The notes beneath the pieces were generated by a model, which saw only the letters and a list, made by a program, of their open reading frames with translations, ran no database searches and had not been told where the DNA came from. The position numbers were made by a program, and so were the translations under genes. This document shows, piece after piece, positions 1 to 8,723 of a stretch of DNA of 64,000 nucleotides; the stretch's first letter is position 1; every line of letters starts with the position of its first letter. Source of the stretch: Streptomyces sp. NBC_00271 (GTDB lineage: Bacteria; Actinomycetota; Actinomycetes; Streptomycetales; Streptomycetaceae); assembly GCF_036178845.1 (NCBI RefSeq), contig NZ_CP108070.1:2418001-2482000 (forward strand). The letters run 5' to 3'.

Positions 1-378
1 GTCGACGCGGAGGGCTGGGCGCGGGCGCTGGACGACGGTCTGGACACCGAGGTCGGCTCGGGCGGGCTCGCGCTCACCCCGGCCCAGGCTCAGCAGATCG
101 CCCTGGCCCGGCTGGTCCTCGCCGATCCGCACACCCTGGTCCTGGACGAAGCGACCTCGCTGCTCGACCCGCGCGCGGCCCGTCACCTGGAACGCTCGCT
201 GGCCCGCGTCCTCGACGGACGCACCGTCGTCGCCATCGCCCACCGGCTGCACACCGCCCACGACGCGGACGTCATCGCCGTCGTGGAGAACGGCCGGATC
301 AGTGAGCTGGGCAGTCACGACGAGCTGGTCGCGGCGGACGGCGCCTACGCGGCGCTGTGGAGGTCCTGGCACGGGTGA
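1..378 (+). CDS. ABC transporter ATP-binding protein, C-terminal fragment
   Basis: The open frame runs in from the left edge and stops with TGA at 376-378, leaving 125 residues of an ABC nucleotide-binding domain. Visible are Walker B with the catalytic glutamate (TLVLDEATS, residues 45-53), a D-loop (SLLDP) and the switch histidine in IAHRL (His81). The C-terminal NGRISELGSHDELV stretch is typical of ABCB-type exporters whose membrane and ATPase domains are fused. The signature motif, normally LSGGQ, reads LTPAQ (residues 25-29), so this half may be the degenerate partner of a heterodimeric exporter. The substrate cannot be read from this fragment. Confidence 0.85.
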   Translation, partial: VDAEGWARALDDGLDTEVGSGGLALTPAQAQQIALARLVLADPHTLVLDEATSLLDPRAARHLERSLARVLDGRTVVAIAHRLHTAHDADVIAVVENGRISELGSHDELVAADGAYAALWRSWHG

Positions 379-645
379 GGGTGCCCTGCCGGTGCGGTCC
401 GCGCTCGTGTGCGGCAGCGGTCGCACCGGCGCCCGGGACCTGCCTCCGCGGGCGGGCCCGTACCGCCTCGGACCGTGTGGCGTTGCGCAGTGCCGAACCG
501 GAGTGGAAGGCTGGATATCGGCACCGGCTCGGGGAACGCCCGGGAACCACCCGGTTCGCGAAGGGCGAAGCCTGTGTCGAGTGGCCCGCGCGCCCGCCGT
601 CGAGCGCGGTGGGATCGGGCTCGCCCGCATCACCTGGAGGTACCC

Positions 646-1116
646 GTGAACAGCGTCGACGGATGGGGAGACGACGTCTACCAGCCCGACGGATCCGAGG
701 TACAGGACGACGCGGGGCTGCTCGACTCCGAGGACACCCTGCTCTCCGACGGTGTCGGTGACCCGCTCGACCGGGGTTGGTCCCCGCCGGAGCGGCCGTG
801 GGCGGTGGAGCACTCCGGGGTGACCGCCGCGGAGCGCCGCCAGGGCGAGACCCTGGACCAGCGCCTCGCGGAGGAGATGCCCGACGTCGCGGAGCCGGAC
901 GGGGACGGCATCGGAGACTGCCAGGGCACCGACGGCGAAGCCTGGGACAACGAAGTGGGCGCGAGCCGCTCCGGTCGTCTCGTCGCCCCCAATGAGGGAG
1001 CGCACGAGGACGACGAGAGCGGGCTGATCGCCACCGACGTCGGCATCGACGGGGCCGCGGCCTCGGCCGAGGAGGCCGCGATGCACATCGTCGACGAGGA
1101 CACCGCGTCCGGCTGA
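646..1116 (+). CDS. Acidic hypothetical protein, DUF5709-like
   Basis: A 156-residue, strongly acidic protein. The GTG start at 646 follows a GGAGG at 636-640; the frame is open further upstream but has no comparable ribosome-binding site. The protein is rich in Asp, Glu and Gly, has no membrane segment or signal peptide, and ends in an Ala/Glu-rich stretch. The pattern (DDVYQPDGSEVQDDAGLLD near the N terminus, ERRQGETLDQRLAEE in the middle) matches the actinobacterial DUF5709 family, of unknown function. It lies 33 bp upstream of the L31 gene and may be cotranscribed with it. Confidence 0.75.
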   Translation: MNSVDGWGDDVYQPDGSEVQDDAGLLDSEDTLLSDGVGDPLDRGWSPPERPWAVEHSGVTAAERRQGETLDQRLAEEMPDVAEPDGDGIGDCQGTDGEAWDNEVGASRSGRLVAPNEGAHEDDESGLIATDVGIDGAAASAEEAAMHIVDEDTASG

Positions 1117-1149
1117 CCGGCCCCCGCCCCTCTCCCCCAAGGAGCACCC

Positions 1150-1425
1150 ATGCAGCAGGACAAGCACCCCGACTACCACTCCGTCGTCTTCCGCGACCGC
1201 GCCGCCGGGTACGCGTTCCTCACCCGGTCCACCGCGACGAGCGACCAGACCATCGAGTGGGACGACGGCGAGACCTACCCGGTCGTCGACGTCGAGATCT
1301 CCTCGGAGAGCCACCCCTTCTACACGGGCAAGGCCCGGACCGTGGACTCGGAGGGCCGGATCGCACAGTTCGAGAGGCGGTACGGGGGTGCGGGGCAGGG
1401 AGCGGACAAGGACGGGTCGGCTTGA
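1150..1425 (+). CDS. rpmE2: 50S ribosomal protein L31 type B
   Basis: A 91-residue protein beginning [16 protein letters not shown], diagnostic for type B L31, with the [11 protein letters not shown] and ERRYG segments of the family. It has no cysteine pairs, so it is the zinc-free paralog that replaces the zinc-binding L31 on the large subunit when zinc is scarce. In Streptomyces such genes are usually repressed by Zur, but no Zur box is visible in the 33 bp upstream, so any operator would lie before the preceding gene. The ATG is preceded by AAGGAG at 1138-1143. The C terminus is slightly extended and Gly/Asp-rich. Confidence 0.93.
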   Translation: MQQDKHPDYHSVVFRDRAAGYAFLTRSTATSDQTIEWDDGETYPVVDVEISSESHPFYTGKARTVDSEGRIAQFERRYGGAGQGADKDGSA

Positions 1426-1455
1426 GGGGTTGCCCTCCGCGCTCGGGCGCAAGGA

Positions 1456-1522
1456 GCTGACGCTCCTCCTCGGGCCTGCGGGGCTGACGCTCCTCCTCGG
1501 GCGTGCGGGGCTGACGCGCTGG
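1456..1522. repeat. 27-bp tandem direct repeat
   Basis: Two adjacent 27-bp copies (1456-1482 and 1483-1509) differ at one base, and a partial third copy (1510-1522) follows. Each copy starts GCTGACGCTCCTCCTCGGGC. The array fills the gap between the L31 gene and the convergent membrane-protein gene, ending next to the latter's stop codon. No stem-loop is obvious. Confidence 0.85.
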
Positions 1523-1523
1523 C

Positions 1524-2318
1524 TCAGATGACGTTGAGCGCCGCCGCGCAGCCCACTCCTCCGAGCAGCATGAAGACCGGCATGAGCACCTTGAGCTCGA
1601 CCCAACTGCCGGCGCGGAAGCGCATCGCCTTGGGCGGGCCGATCGGGTACCAGCGCTTGCGGCCGATCGGGATGGGCCACAGGACCGGGCAGCCGGACAC
1701 CGTGAGCGCGTCGCCGATGTCGTGCACCAGAGCGCCCAGGACGATCGGCAGGCCGAGCCACAGGTACTCCTGGCCCGGCGCGGTGAACAGCCAGTCCGAA
1801 CCGTTGCCCGGCTTGTCCAGGACTCCGGCGAGGATCCAGGCGCTGGTCGCGGCCAGCAGCCAGACCAGGACGTCGCTGCTGGAGCCGCGGGCGGCCCGCC
1901 ACAGCAGTCCCTCGATCGCGAGCACCATGTGCACGAAGAGGATGGCCAGGACCGCCCAGCGGCCACCTGTGATCGCGAGGACCGCGGTGCCCGCGCCGAT
2001 CATCACCGCCCACAGCCAGGTGTGCGTCAGCGTGCGATGGCCACCGTTGCGCCGTGGGTCGCCCGGCTTGCGGGTCGACTTGTAGACGGCGTACGAGAGC
2101 TTGTCGACGATCTCGCACAAGGTCCGTGAGACGGGCCCGAAGGCCCGCGAGATCGTCGCCGCCTTGTGGTCCAGGTCGGGGGCGAGCGCGGCACCCGCGC
2201 AGATCAGGGCGCCGACGAGAAGAACCGGCCAGGGCATCGTGTGACCGGTGGCGGCCGCTGCCGCTCCGACGCCGAGCCAGGCCGCGGCTCCCGAGAGTGA
2301 GTGTGCTGGTCCCATCAT
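1524..2318 (-). CDS. Membrane-bound metal-dependent hydrolase, YdjM/DUF457 family
   Basis: A 264-residue membrane protein with five or more hydrophobic segments. It carries the family's scattered metal-ligand motifs: PAHSLSG near the N terminus, APDLDHK (about residue 50), GHRTLTHTW (about residue 95) and a late LVHDIGDAL. The family is annotated as putative inner-membrane metal hydrolases; YdjM of E. coli is LexA-regulated, but no LexA box is evident here. Two adjacent ATG codons at 2318 and 2315 are the likely starts; an ATG 18 bp further out is possible. The gene is divergent from the helicase gene at 2464. The substrate is unknown. Confidence 0.75.
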   Translation of the reverse strand: MMGPAHSLSGAAAWLGVGAAAAATGHTMPWPVLLVGALICAGAALAPDLDHKAATISRAFGPVSRTLCEIVDKLSYAVYKSTRKPGDPRRNGGHRTLTHTWLWAVMIGAGTAVLAITGGRWAVLAILFVHMVLAIEGLLWRAARGSSSDVLVWLLAATSAWILAGVLDKPGNGSDWLFTAPGQEYLWLGLPIVLGALVHDIGDALTVSGCPVLWPIPIGRKRWYPIGPPKAMRFRAGSWVELKVLMPVFMLLGGVGCAAALNVI

Positions 2319-2463
2319 GGCCGTTCCCCGCCCCATTCTTCTTCAGCCGCTGTCCAGTTGCCCGCATACGCTGACGCTTCGTCGGCGCCACAGCGTAACG
2401 GTCGTGATCTTCGGACGAGCATCCGATTCCCCCATCGAGCGGGTCGACAGGCAAGATGGGGGC

Positions 2464-4977
2464 GTGACCCTCATCGATCAGCTGCCGCAGACCCCAGATC
2501 CCGACGCCCTCTACGAAGCCTTCGAGTCGTGGGCCGGGGAACGCGGTCTCACGCTCTACCCGCATCAGGAGGAGGCGCTGATCGAGGTGGTCTCGGGTGC
2601 GAACGTGATCGTCTCGACGCCCACCGGCTCGGGCAAGAGCATGATCGCCGCGGGCGCCCACTTCGCCGCGCTCGCCCGCGACGAGGTCACCTTCTACACG
2701 GCGCCGATCAAGGCACTGGTCTCGGAGAAGTTCTTCGAGCTGTGCAAGATCTTCGGCACCGAGAACGTCGGCATGCTGACCGGCGACGCCTCCGTGAACT
2801 CCGACGCCCCCGTCATCTGCTGCACCGCCGAGGTGCTGGCGTCCATCGCGCTGCGGGACGGCAAGCACGCCGACGTCGGCCAGGTCGTCATGGACGAGTT
2901 CCACTTCTACGCGGAAGCCGACCGCGGCTGGGCGTGGCAGATCCCGATCCTGGAACTGCCGCAGGCGCAGTTCATCCTGATGTCGGCGACGCTCGGCGAC
3001 GTCGCGATGTTCGAGAAGGACCTCACCCGGCGCACCGGAAGGCCCACGTCGGTGGTCCGCTCGGCAACCCGGCCCGTGCCGCTCTCCTACGAATACGTGC
3101 TGACCCCGCTGACGGAGACGCTCACCGAGCTGCTCGCGACCAAGCAGGCTCCGGTCTACATCGTCCACTTCACTCAGGCGCAGGCCGTGGAGCGGGCGCA
3201 GGCACTGATGAGCATCAACATGTGCACGCGCGAGGAGAAGGACCAGATCGCCGAGCTGATCGGCAACTTCCGCTTCACCACCAAGTTCGGCCGCAACCTC
3301 TCCCGGTACGTACGCCACGGCATCGGCGTGCACCACGCGGGCATGCTGCCCAAGTACCGGCGACTGGTGGAGAAGCTGGCCCAGGCCGGTCTGCTGAAGG
3401 TCATCTGTGGCACGGACACCCTCGGTGTCGGCGTCAACGTCCCGATCCGCACCGTGCTGTTCACGGCGCTGACGAAGTACGACGGCAACCGGGTGCGCAC
3501 GCTCCGTGCCCGTGAGTTCCACCAGATCGCCGGCCGCGCCGGGCGCGCCGGATTCGACACGGCGGGATTCGTCGTGGCGCAGGCGCCCGAGCACGTCATC
3601 GAGAACGAGAAGGCGCTCGCCAAGGCGGGCGACGACCCGAAGAAGCGTCGCAAGGTGGTCCGCAAGAAGGCTCCCGAGGGCTTCGTCGGCTGGACGGACA
3701 ACACGTTCGAGAAGCTCATCGCCTCCGATCCCGAGCCGCTCACCTCCCGCTTCCGGGTCACCCACACCATGCTCCTGGCAGTGATCGCCCGGCCCGGGAA
3801 CGCCTTCGAGGCGATGCGGCATCTGCTGGAGGACAACCACGAGCCGCGCAAGCAGCAGCTGCGGCACATCCGGCGGGCGATCGCGATCTACCGCTCGCTC
3901 CTCGACGGCGGCATCGTCGAGAAGCTCGACGAGCCGGACGCCACGGGTCGCATCGTGCGCCTCACCGTGGATCTGCAACAGGACTTCGCGCTCAACCAGC
4001 CGCTGTCGACCTTCGCGCTCGCCGCCTTCGAGCTGCTGGACCCCGAGTCGCCCTCCTACGCCCTGGACATGGTGTCCGTCGTGGAGTCCACCCTGGACGA
4101 CCCGCGGCAGATCCTCGCGGCCCAGCAGAACAAGGCGCGCGGCGAGGCCGTGGCGGCGATGAAGGCGGACGGCGTCGAGTACGAGGAGCGCATGGAGCGG
4201 CTCCAGGACGTGTCGTACCCCAAGCCGCTGGAGGAGCTGCTCTTCCACGCCTACAACACCTACCGCAAGAGCCACCCGTGGGTCGGCGACCACCCGTTGT
4301 CGCCGAAGTCCGTCATCCGTGACATGTACGAACGCGCCATGTCCTTCACGGAGTTCGTCTCCCACTACGAGCTCGCCCGTACTGAGGGCATTGTCCTGCG
4401 CTACCTCGCGAGTGCCTACAAGGCGCTTGAACACACCGTCCCGGACGACCTCAAGTCCGAGGACCTGGAGGACCTGATCGCCTGGCTGGGCGAGCTGGTC
4501 CGCCAGGTCGACTCGAGTCTCCTCGACGAGTGGGAGCAGCTCGCCAACCCCGAGGAGATGACGGCCGAGGAGGCCCAGGAGAGGGCCGACCAGGTCAAGC
4601 CGGTCACGTCGAACGCCCGCGCCTTCCGTGTCCTCGTCCGCAACGCGATGTTCCGCCGTGTCGAACTCGCCGCACTCGACAACGTCGACGAGCTCGGCGA
4701 GATGGACGGCGAGTCCGGCTGGGACGCCGATGCCTGGGGCGAGGCGATGGACAAGTACTGGGACGAGTACGAGGACCTCGGCACGGGCCCCGACGCCCGT
4801 GGCCCCAAGCTGCTGTCGATCGTGGAGGAGCCGCAGAACGGTCTGTGGCGCGTCCGTCAGACCTTCGCCGACCCGAACGGCGATCACGACTGGGGCATCA
4901 GCGCGGAGGTCGACCTGGTGGCCTCCGACGCGGAGGGCCGTGCCATCGTCAAGGTCACCGACGTCGGCCAGTTGTGA
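2464..4977 (+). CDS. DEAD/DEAH-box superfamily 2 RNA/DNA helicase
   Basis: An 837-residue superfamily 2 helicase. From the GTG at 2464 it shows Walker A STPTGSGKS (residues 51-58), a DEFH box (144-147), motif III SATLGD and motif VI QIAGRAGRAGFDT. Between them lies HHAGMLPKYRR, typical of Ski2-like enzymes. A long helical C-terminal region, rich in Glu and Arg, follows the helicase core. An in-frame extension reaches back to 2248 but overlaps the divergent membrane-protein gene and has non-coding character, so 2464 was chosen. Related proteins are found across actinomycetes as single-copy predicted helicases; the physiological substrate is not established. It ends 19 bp before tesB and probably shares its transcript. 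Confidence 0.92.
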   Translation: MTLIDQLPQTPDPDALYEAFESWAGERGLTLYPHQEEALIEVVSGANVIVSTPTGSGKSMIAAGAHFAALARDEVTFYTAPIKALVSEKFFELCKIFGTENVGMLTGDASVNSDAPVICCTAEVLASIALRDGKHADVGQVVMDEFHFYAEADRGWAWQIPILELPQAQFILMSATLGDVAMFEKDLTRRTGRPTSVVRSATRPVPLSYEYVLTPLTETLTELLATKQAPVYIVHFTQAQAVERAQALMSINMCTREEKDQIAELIGNFRFTTKFGRNLSRYVRHGIGVHHAGMLPKYRRLVEKLAQAGLLKVICGTDTLGVGVNVPIRTVLFTALTKYDGNRVRTLRAREFHQIAGRAGRAGFDTAGFVVAQAPEHVIENEKALAKAGDDPKKRRKVVRKKAPEGFVGWTDNTFEKLIASDPEPLTSRFRVTHTMLLAVIARPGNAFEAMRHLLEDNHEPRKQQLRHIRRAIAIYRSLLDGGIVEKLDEPDATGRIVRLTVDLQQDFALNQPLSTFALAAFELLDPESPSYALDMVSVVESTLDDPRQILAAQQNKARGEAVAAMKADGVEYEERMERLQDVSYPKPLEELLFHAYNTYRKSHPWVGDHPLSPKSVIRDMYERAMSFTEFVSHYELARTEGIVLRYLASAYKALEHTVPDDLKSEDLEDLIAWLGELVRQVDSSLLDEWEQLANPEEMTAEEAQERADQVKPVTSNARAFRVLVRNAMFRRVELAALDNVDELGEMDGESGWDADAWGEAMDKYWDEYEDLGTGPDARGPKLLSIVEEPQNGLWRVRQTFADPNGDHDWGISAEVDLVASDAEGRAIVKVTDVGQL

Positions 4978-4996
4978 GCACAGGAGAATCCCACAC

Positions 4997-5863
4997 ATGA
5001 CGAACCCAGCCGAGAGGCTCGTCGACCTGCTCGACCTGGAGCAGATCGAGGTCAACATCTTCCGTGGCCGCAGCCCGGACGAATCACTGCAGCGGGTCTT
5101 CGGCGGCCAGGTGGCGGGCCAAGCCCTGGTGGCGGCCGGGCGCACCGCCGAGGCCGACCGGCCGGTGCACTCACTGCACGCGTACTTCCTGCGCCCGGGC
5201 CGGCCGGGCGTGCCGATCGTGTACCAGGTCGAACGGGTCAGGGACGGGCGGTCGTTCACCACCCGTCGCGTCACCGCCGTGCAGCAGGGGCGCACGATCT
5301 TCAATCTGACCGCCTCCTTTCACAAGCCTGAGGATGGGAGCTTCGAGCACCAGTTGCCGCCGGCCCGCGAGATACCGCACCCGGAGTCGCTGCCGACGGT
5401 CTCGCAGGAGATCACCGAGCATCTGGGCGCGCTTCCCGAGTCGCTGGAGCGCATGGCACGCCGCCAGCCGTTCGACATCCGGTACGTGGACGGACTGCGC
5501 TGGACCCCGGAGGAGATAAAGGACGCGGAGCCGCGCAGCGCGGTGTGGATGCGTGCCGTCGGGCCACTGGGCGACGACCCGCTCGTGCACACCTGCGCCC
5601 TCACCTACGCGAGCGACATGACCCTCCTGGACGCCGTCCGCATCCCGGTGGAGCCGCTGTGGGGTCAGCGCGGCTTCGACATGGCCTCGCTCGACCACGC
5701 GATGTGGTTCCACCGGCCCTTCCGCGCGGACGAGTGGTTCCTGTACGACCAGGAGTCGCCGATCGCGACGGGCGGTCGCGGGCTGGCCCGCGGGCGCATC
5801 TACGACCTGGAGGGACGCCTGCTCGTCTCGGTCGTCCAGGAGGGGCTTTTCCGGGCGCTGTAG
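4997..5863 (+). CDS. tesB: Acyl-CoA thioesterase II
   Basis: A 288-residue double-hotdog acyl-CoA thioesterase that would hydrolyse medium- and long-chain acyl-CoA to fatty acid and CoA. The N-terminal hotdog has FGGQVAGQALVAA and HAYFLRPG; the second has YASDMTLLD, carrying the catalytic Asp, then DHAMWFHRPFRADEW and QESPIATGGRGLARG, all hallmarks of TesB. Length matches the family (about 285-290). The ATG at 4997 follows CAGGAG at 4981-4986. It is cytoplasmic and lies directly downstream of the helicase gene. Confidence 0.95.
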   Translation: MTNPAERLVDLLDLEQIEVNIFRGRSPDESLQRVFGGQVAGQALVAAGRTAEADRPVHSLHAYFLRPGRPGVPIVYQVERVRDGRSFTTRRVTAVQQGRTIFNLTASFHKPEDGSFEHQLPPAREIPHPESLPTVSQEITEHLGALPESLERMARRQPFDIRYVDGLRWTPEEIKDAEPRSAVWMRAVGPLGDDPLVHTCALTYASDMTLLDAVRIPVEPLWGQRGFDMASLDHAMWFHRPFRADEWFLYDQESPIATGGRGLARGRIYDLEGRLLVSVVQEGLFRAL

Positions 5864-5879
5864 GGATGCAGGAAGAGGG

Positions 5880-6857
5880 TCAGGGGCTTCTGCGGCGCAG
5901 CCACCCGAGGAGCCTGCGTGGCCGCTCGGGCTCCACGCTCGGTGCCGGGTCGTCGAGGGCGGCTTCCCGCGGTCGCGAGGCCGCCGGAGCCGCCGCGCTC
6001 AAGGAGGAGACCGGCGTCGGCGATGCCTTCGGCGTCGGGCGGGGCGCGGGGCGGAGCTCTCGAGCCTCGACGAGTGCTTGGCCAAGGTCCGCACGGAGCC
6101 AGCTGATCTCGTCGGGATCCTCGGCCGTCATGATGCGCGTGACGAGGTGCGCGGCGGGCGTGTCCGGCGCGGCGCCGTGGGCGGCCCGCTCGGGCCGGAA
6201 GCGGTTCAGATACGCGCGCTCGTAGGGGTCCCTGACGATCTCGGCCACCTGAACGGGTTCGAGCAGGGAGGCCACGATCGCGGCTCGCGCCCAGGGGTCC
6301 TCGGTCTGCCGCAGCAGGAATCCCATGTGCCGGCCCCGCCAGTTGCGGGGGCGGAGGTCCAGGCCGGCTTCCAGCTGGTCGCGGAGTCCCTCGGGGGTAC
6401 GGCCCTTCAGCAGCGGGGCGTTCTGCTCGTCCGCCCCGAACTGGCGCAGTTCTTCTGCCAGGTACAGCCAGACCACAGCCCTGTACCGGTTCAGGTAAAA
6501 CTTCACGGGCACCACCAAACCCAGGCGCGCGAAGCGCGTGAACCTGGCGGCCGTCACGCCCATGAGCGCCGCACCCTCCGTGGTGCCGACGGCCTTCACG
6601 CGTTCCCGCAATGCCTCGGGGAAGCCGTCCTCGGAGCGCACCCGCTCGATCTCCGCACGATTGACGCGGCGTCCGCCTCCCCCCTCGTCGGGAGCGGTGC
6701 GGACGCATCCGAGATGCAGGGCGAGGTCGAACTCGCCGCGCTTGAGCTCCAGTTCTCGCGCGGCGCGGGCGAGCGACGATGTGGCGGACCTCGATGCGGT
6801 GGACTGTGAGGCGGTGGACTGCGGGGCGGTGGACTGCGTGATGGTGTTGCCGGACAT
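5880..6857 (-). CDS. Hypothetical protein, DUF6397-like
   Basis: A 325-residue protein conserved in Streptomyces. The ATG at 6857 has a strong GGGGGAG ribosome-binding site. The N terminus contains a serine/threonine/glutamine-rich repeat (QSTAPQSTASQSTASRSAT), then a region resembling excisionase or helix-turn-helix proteins (VNRAEIERVRSEDGFPEALR, then TTEGAALMGVTAARFTRFAR). A conserved middle follows (RPRNWRGRHMGFLLRQTEDP), and the Pro/Ala-rich tail ends in RRLLGWLRRR. No catalytic motif is recognised and the function is unknown. It converges on tesB with a 16-bp gap. Confidence 0.7.
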   Translation of the reverse strand: MSGNTITQSTAPQSTASQSTASRSATSSLARAARELELKRGEFDLALHLGCVRTAPDEGGGGRRVNRAEIERVRSEDGFPEALRERVKAVGTTEGAALMGVTAARFTRFARLGLVVPVKFYLNRYRAVVWLYLAEELRQFGADEQNAPLLKGRTPEGLRDQLEAGLDLRPRNWRGRHMGFLLRQTEDPWARAAIVASLLEPVQVAEIVRDPYERAYLNRFRPERAAHGAAPDTPAAHLVTRIMTAEDPDEISWLRADLGQALVEARELRPAPRPTPKASPTPVSSLSAAAPAASRPREAALDDPAPSVEPERPRRLLGWLRRRSP

Positions 6858-6985
6858 GACGGTTCTCCCCCGTGGAGTGAGGTGCTCGCGCCGTCGGGCG
6901 CTTGCTTCGAGAAAAACCGTAGCCGGTTCGGCGGATCTCGCGGCGAGCCTGTGGATAACTCTGACCGCGATGACGTATCCGCAGG

Positions 6986-7399
6986 TCAGAGATCTACGGA
7001 AGACGAACGCTCCGGTTGGCGTACGTCCACGCCGAGGTGTTCGCCGACACGGTTGACGAGCAGTGTCATCTCGTAGGCGACCTGGCCGATGTCGGCTTCC
7101 GCGGCGCTGAGGACACACAGACAGCTGCCCGAGCCCGCCGCGGTGACGAAAAGTACCGCGTCGTCGAACTCGATCATCGTCTGGCGCACCTGACCGGTGC
7201 CGAAGTACCGACCTGAGCCCTTCGCCAGGCTGTGCAGGCCCGACGAGACCGCCGCGAGGTGCTCGGCGTCCTCACGTCGAAGTCCCGTGCTCGCGCCGGT
7301 CACCAGCCCGTCGTTGGACAACACCAACGCGTGCCGTACGTGTTCGACGCGCTCGGTCAGATCGTCGAGCAGCCAGCCGAGCCCCGTGTTCTGCGCCAT
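6986..7399 (-). CDS. Roadblock/LC7 domain protein (orphan CvnB-like)
   Basis: A 137-residue roadblock/LC7 protein. In conservons such proteins act with a sensor kinase and a small GTPase in signalling at the membrane. It begins GLGWLLDDLTERVEHVRHAL and contains LSNDGLVTGASTGLRREDAE and FDDAVLFVTAAG, very similar to CvnB encoded at 9139-9576. It stands alone: no kinase, DUF742 or GTPase gene adjoins it. It could be a duplicated subunit of the neighbouring conservon. The ATG at 7399 is preceded by a GGGGAGATGGAGC region. Confidence 0.88.
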   Translation of the reverse strand: MAQNTGLGWLLDDLTERVEHVRHALVLSNDGLVTGASTGLRREDAEHLAAVSSGLHSLAKGSGRYFGTGQVRQTMIEFDDAVLFVTAAGSGSCLCVLSAAEADIGQVAYEMTLLVNRVGEHLGVDVRQPERSSSVDL

Positions 7400-7492
7400 G
7401 CTCCATCTCCCCGTGATTCTTTTCCCCCTGGCTGGAGGATCCGACCAGCCAGCCTTCCCCACGGCCGCCCTCCGGGCAAGGAGGATGGGCGC

Positions 7493-7921
7493 ATGGCACA
7501 GAAGATGACCGATGAGCAATGGCGGGCCTTCGTCTCGCAGGGCACCCGCACCGGAAAGCTGTCGACCGTCCGCGCCGACGGAAGTCCGCACGTGGCGCCG
7601 ATCTGGTTTCTGCTGGACGGCGACCACGTGCTCTTCAACACCGCGAAGGACACTGTGAAGGGTCGGAATCTGGCCCGCGACGGGCGAGTCGCCCTCTGCG
7701 TGGACGACGACCAGCCGCCGTTCGAGTTCGTGGTTCTGGAGGGTCGTGCCGAGTTGTCGGAGGATCTGGACGAGCTGCGTCACTGGGCAGCTCGGATCGG
7801 CGCACGCTACATGGGCGAGGATCGGGCCGAGGAGTTCGGGAAGCGCAACGGCGTCCCGGGTGAACTCCTCGTCCGCGTGCGTATCGAGAAGGTCGTGGCT
7901 TGGGCCTCGGTGTCGGACTAG
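7493..7921 (+). CDS. PPOX-class (pyridoxamine-phosphate-oxidase-fold) flavin/F420-dependent enzyme
   Basis: A 142-residue split-barrel flavin-binding protein. Family features include GTRTGKLSTVRADGSPHVAP, an IWFLLDGDHVLFNTAKDT strand pair and a LVRVRIEKVVAWA end. Members bind FMN or, often in actinobacteria, deazaflavin F420 and reduce diverse substrates; the reaction here is not predictable. The ATG at 7493 follows AAGGAGG at 7479-7485. The gene is divergent from the orphan roadblock gene and convergent with the conservon GTPase gene. Confidence 0.88.
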   Translation: MAQKMTDEQWRAFVSQGTRTGKLSTVRADGSPHVAPIWFLLDGDHVLFNTAKDTVKGRNLARDGRVALCVDDDQPPFEFVVLEGRAELSEDLDELRHWAARIGARYMGEDRAEEFGKRNGVPGELLVRVRIEKVVAWASVSD

Positions 7922-7961
7922 GTCTCTCCTTCGGAGGCCTCGGTCCGATGTTTCCGTGGCC

Positions 7962-8567
7962 TCAGCCGACGGAGTCGAGCAGCCGGGCGGTGTGCACCCG
8001 CCCGGCGTACTCCACGAGCCGGATGAGTACCTCCTTCCCGGAGTCGCGGTCCCTGGCGTCGCAGAGCACCACGGGCGTGCCGCGGTCGAGGTCGAGGGCG
8101 CGGGACACGTCCTGGGCGCCGTAGGCGCGGGCGCCCGTGAAGCAGTTGACGGCCACCACGAACGGGATGTGCCGGTGCTCGAAGTAGTCCACCGCGGGGA
8201 AGCAGTCCTCGAGCCTGCGGGTGTCCGCGAGGACGACGGCCCCCAGCGCGCCCTGCGACAGCTCGTCCCACAGGAACCAGAACCGGTCCTGGCCCGGCGT
8301 GCCGAAGAGGTAGAGGGAGAGGCCGGACCGGATGGTGATGCGTCCGAAGTCCATGGCGACGGTCGTCGTGACCTTGCGGTCCACGCCGTCGGTGTCGTCC
8401 ACCGACTGACCCGCCTCGCTGAGCAGTTCCTCGGTGCGCAGCGGCCTGATCTCGCTGACCGCGCCCACCAGGGTGGTCTTGCCCACGCCGAACCCGCCGG
8501 CGACCAGTATCTTCAACGCCAGGGCGGTCGTTTCGTCGGCCGAGGCGTCGGAGTTCTCGGAGACCAT
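7962..8567 (-). CDS. cvnD: Conservon small GTPase (CvnD type)
   Basis: A 201-residue Ras/Arf-like GTPase. Motifs: P-loop AGGFGVGKTTL (residues 23-33), a threonine-rich switch before MDFGR, G3 GTPGQDRFWF, an altered G4 (AVNCF instead of NKxD) and CDARD near the G5 position. In S. coelicolor, CvnD proteins form a membrane-associated complex with the kinase CvnA, roadblock CvnB and DUF742 CvnC. The gene is last in the cvnA-B-C-D order and is separated from cvnC by 156 bp containing three tandem 27-bp repeats. The ATG at 8567 follows GAGAAG. Confidence 0.92.
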   Translation of the reverse strand: MVSENSDASADETTALALKILVAGGFGVGKTTLVGAVSEIRPLRTEELLSEAGQSVDDTDGVDRKVTTTVAMDFGRITIRSGLSLYLFGTPGQDRFWFLWDELSQGALGAVVLADTRRLEDCFPAVDYFEHRHIPFVVAVNCFTGARAYGAQDVSRALDLDRGTPVVLCDARDRDSGKEVLIRLVEYAGRVHTARLLDSVG

Positions 8568-8642
8568 CGATCACTTCTCTCGGGAGTGGCGGCAGCGGTC
8601 GGCGTCGGTCGCACGGTGCCGGGTATGCGTCGGTGCATGTGT

Positions 8643-8723
8643 GAGCGTGTGTGGAATCGCGTCGTTCATCTGGGTGTGCGGAGTCGCGTGGTTCACCTGG
8701 ATGTGTGGAGTCGCGTCGTTCAT
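8643..8723. repeat. Three tandem 27-bp repeats between cvnC and cvnD
   Basis: Three contiguous 27-bp units (8643-8669, 8670-8696, 8697-8723) lie in the cvnC-cvnD spacer. On the minus strand each begins ATGAAC or GTGAAC, followed by a CACGCGACTCC-like core, so each unit is nine codons starting with a possible start codon. The last unit abuts the cvnC stop codon. The units differ from each other at about 3-6 positions. Confidence 0.85.
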
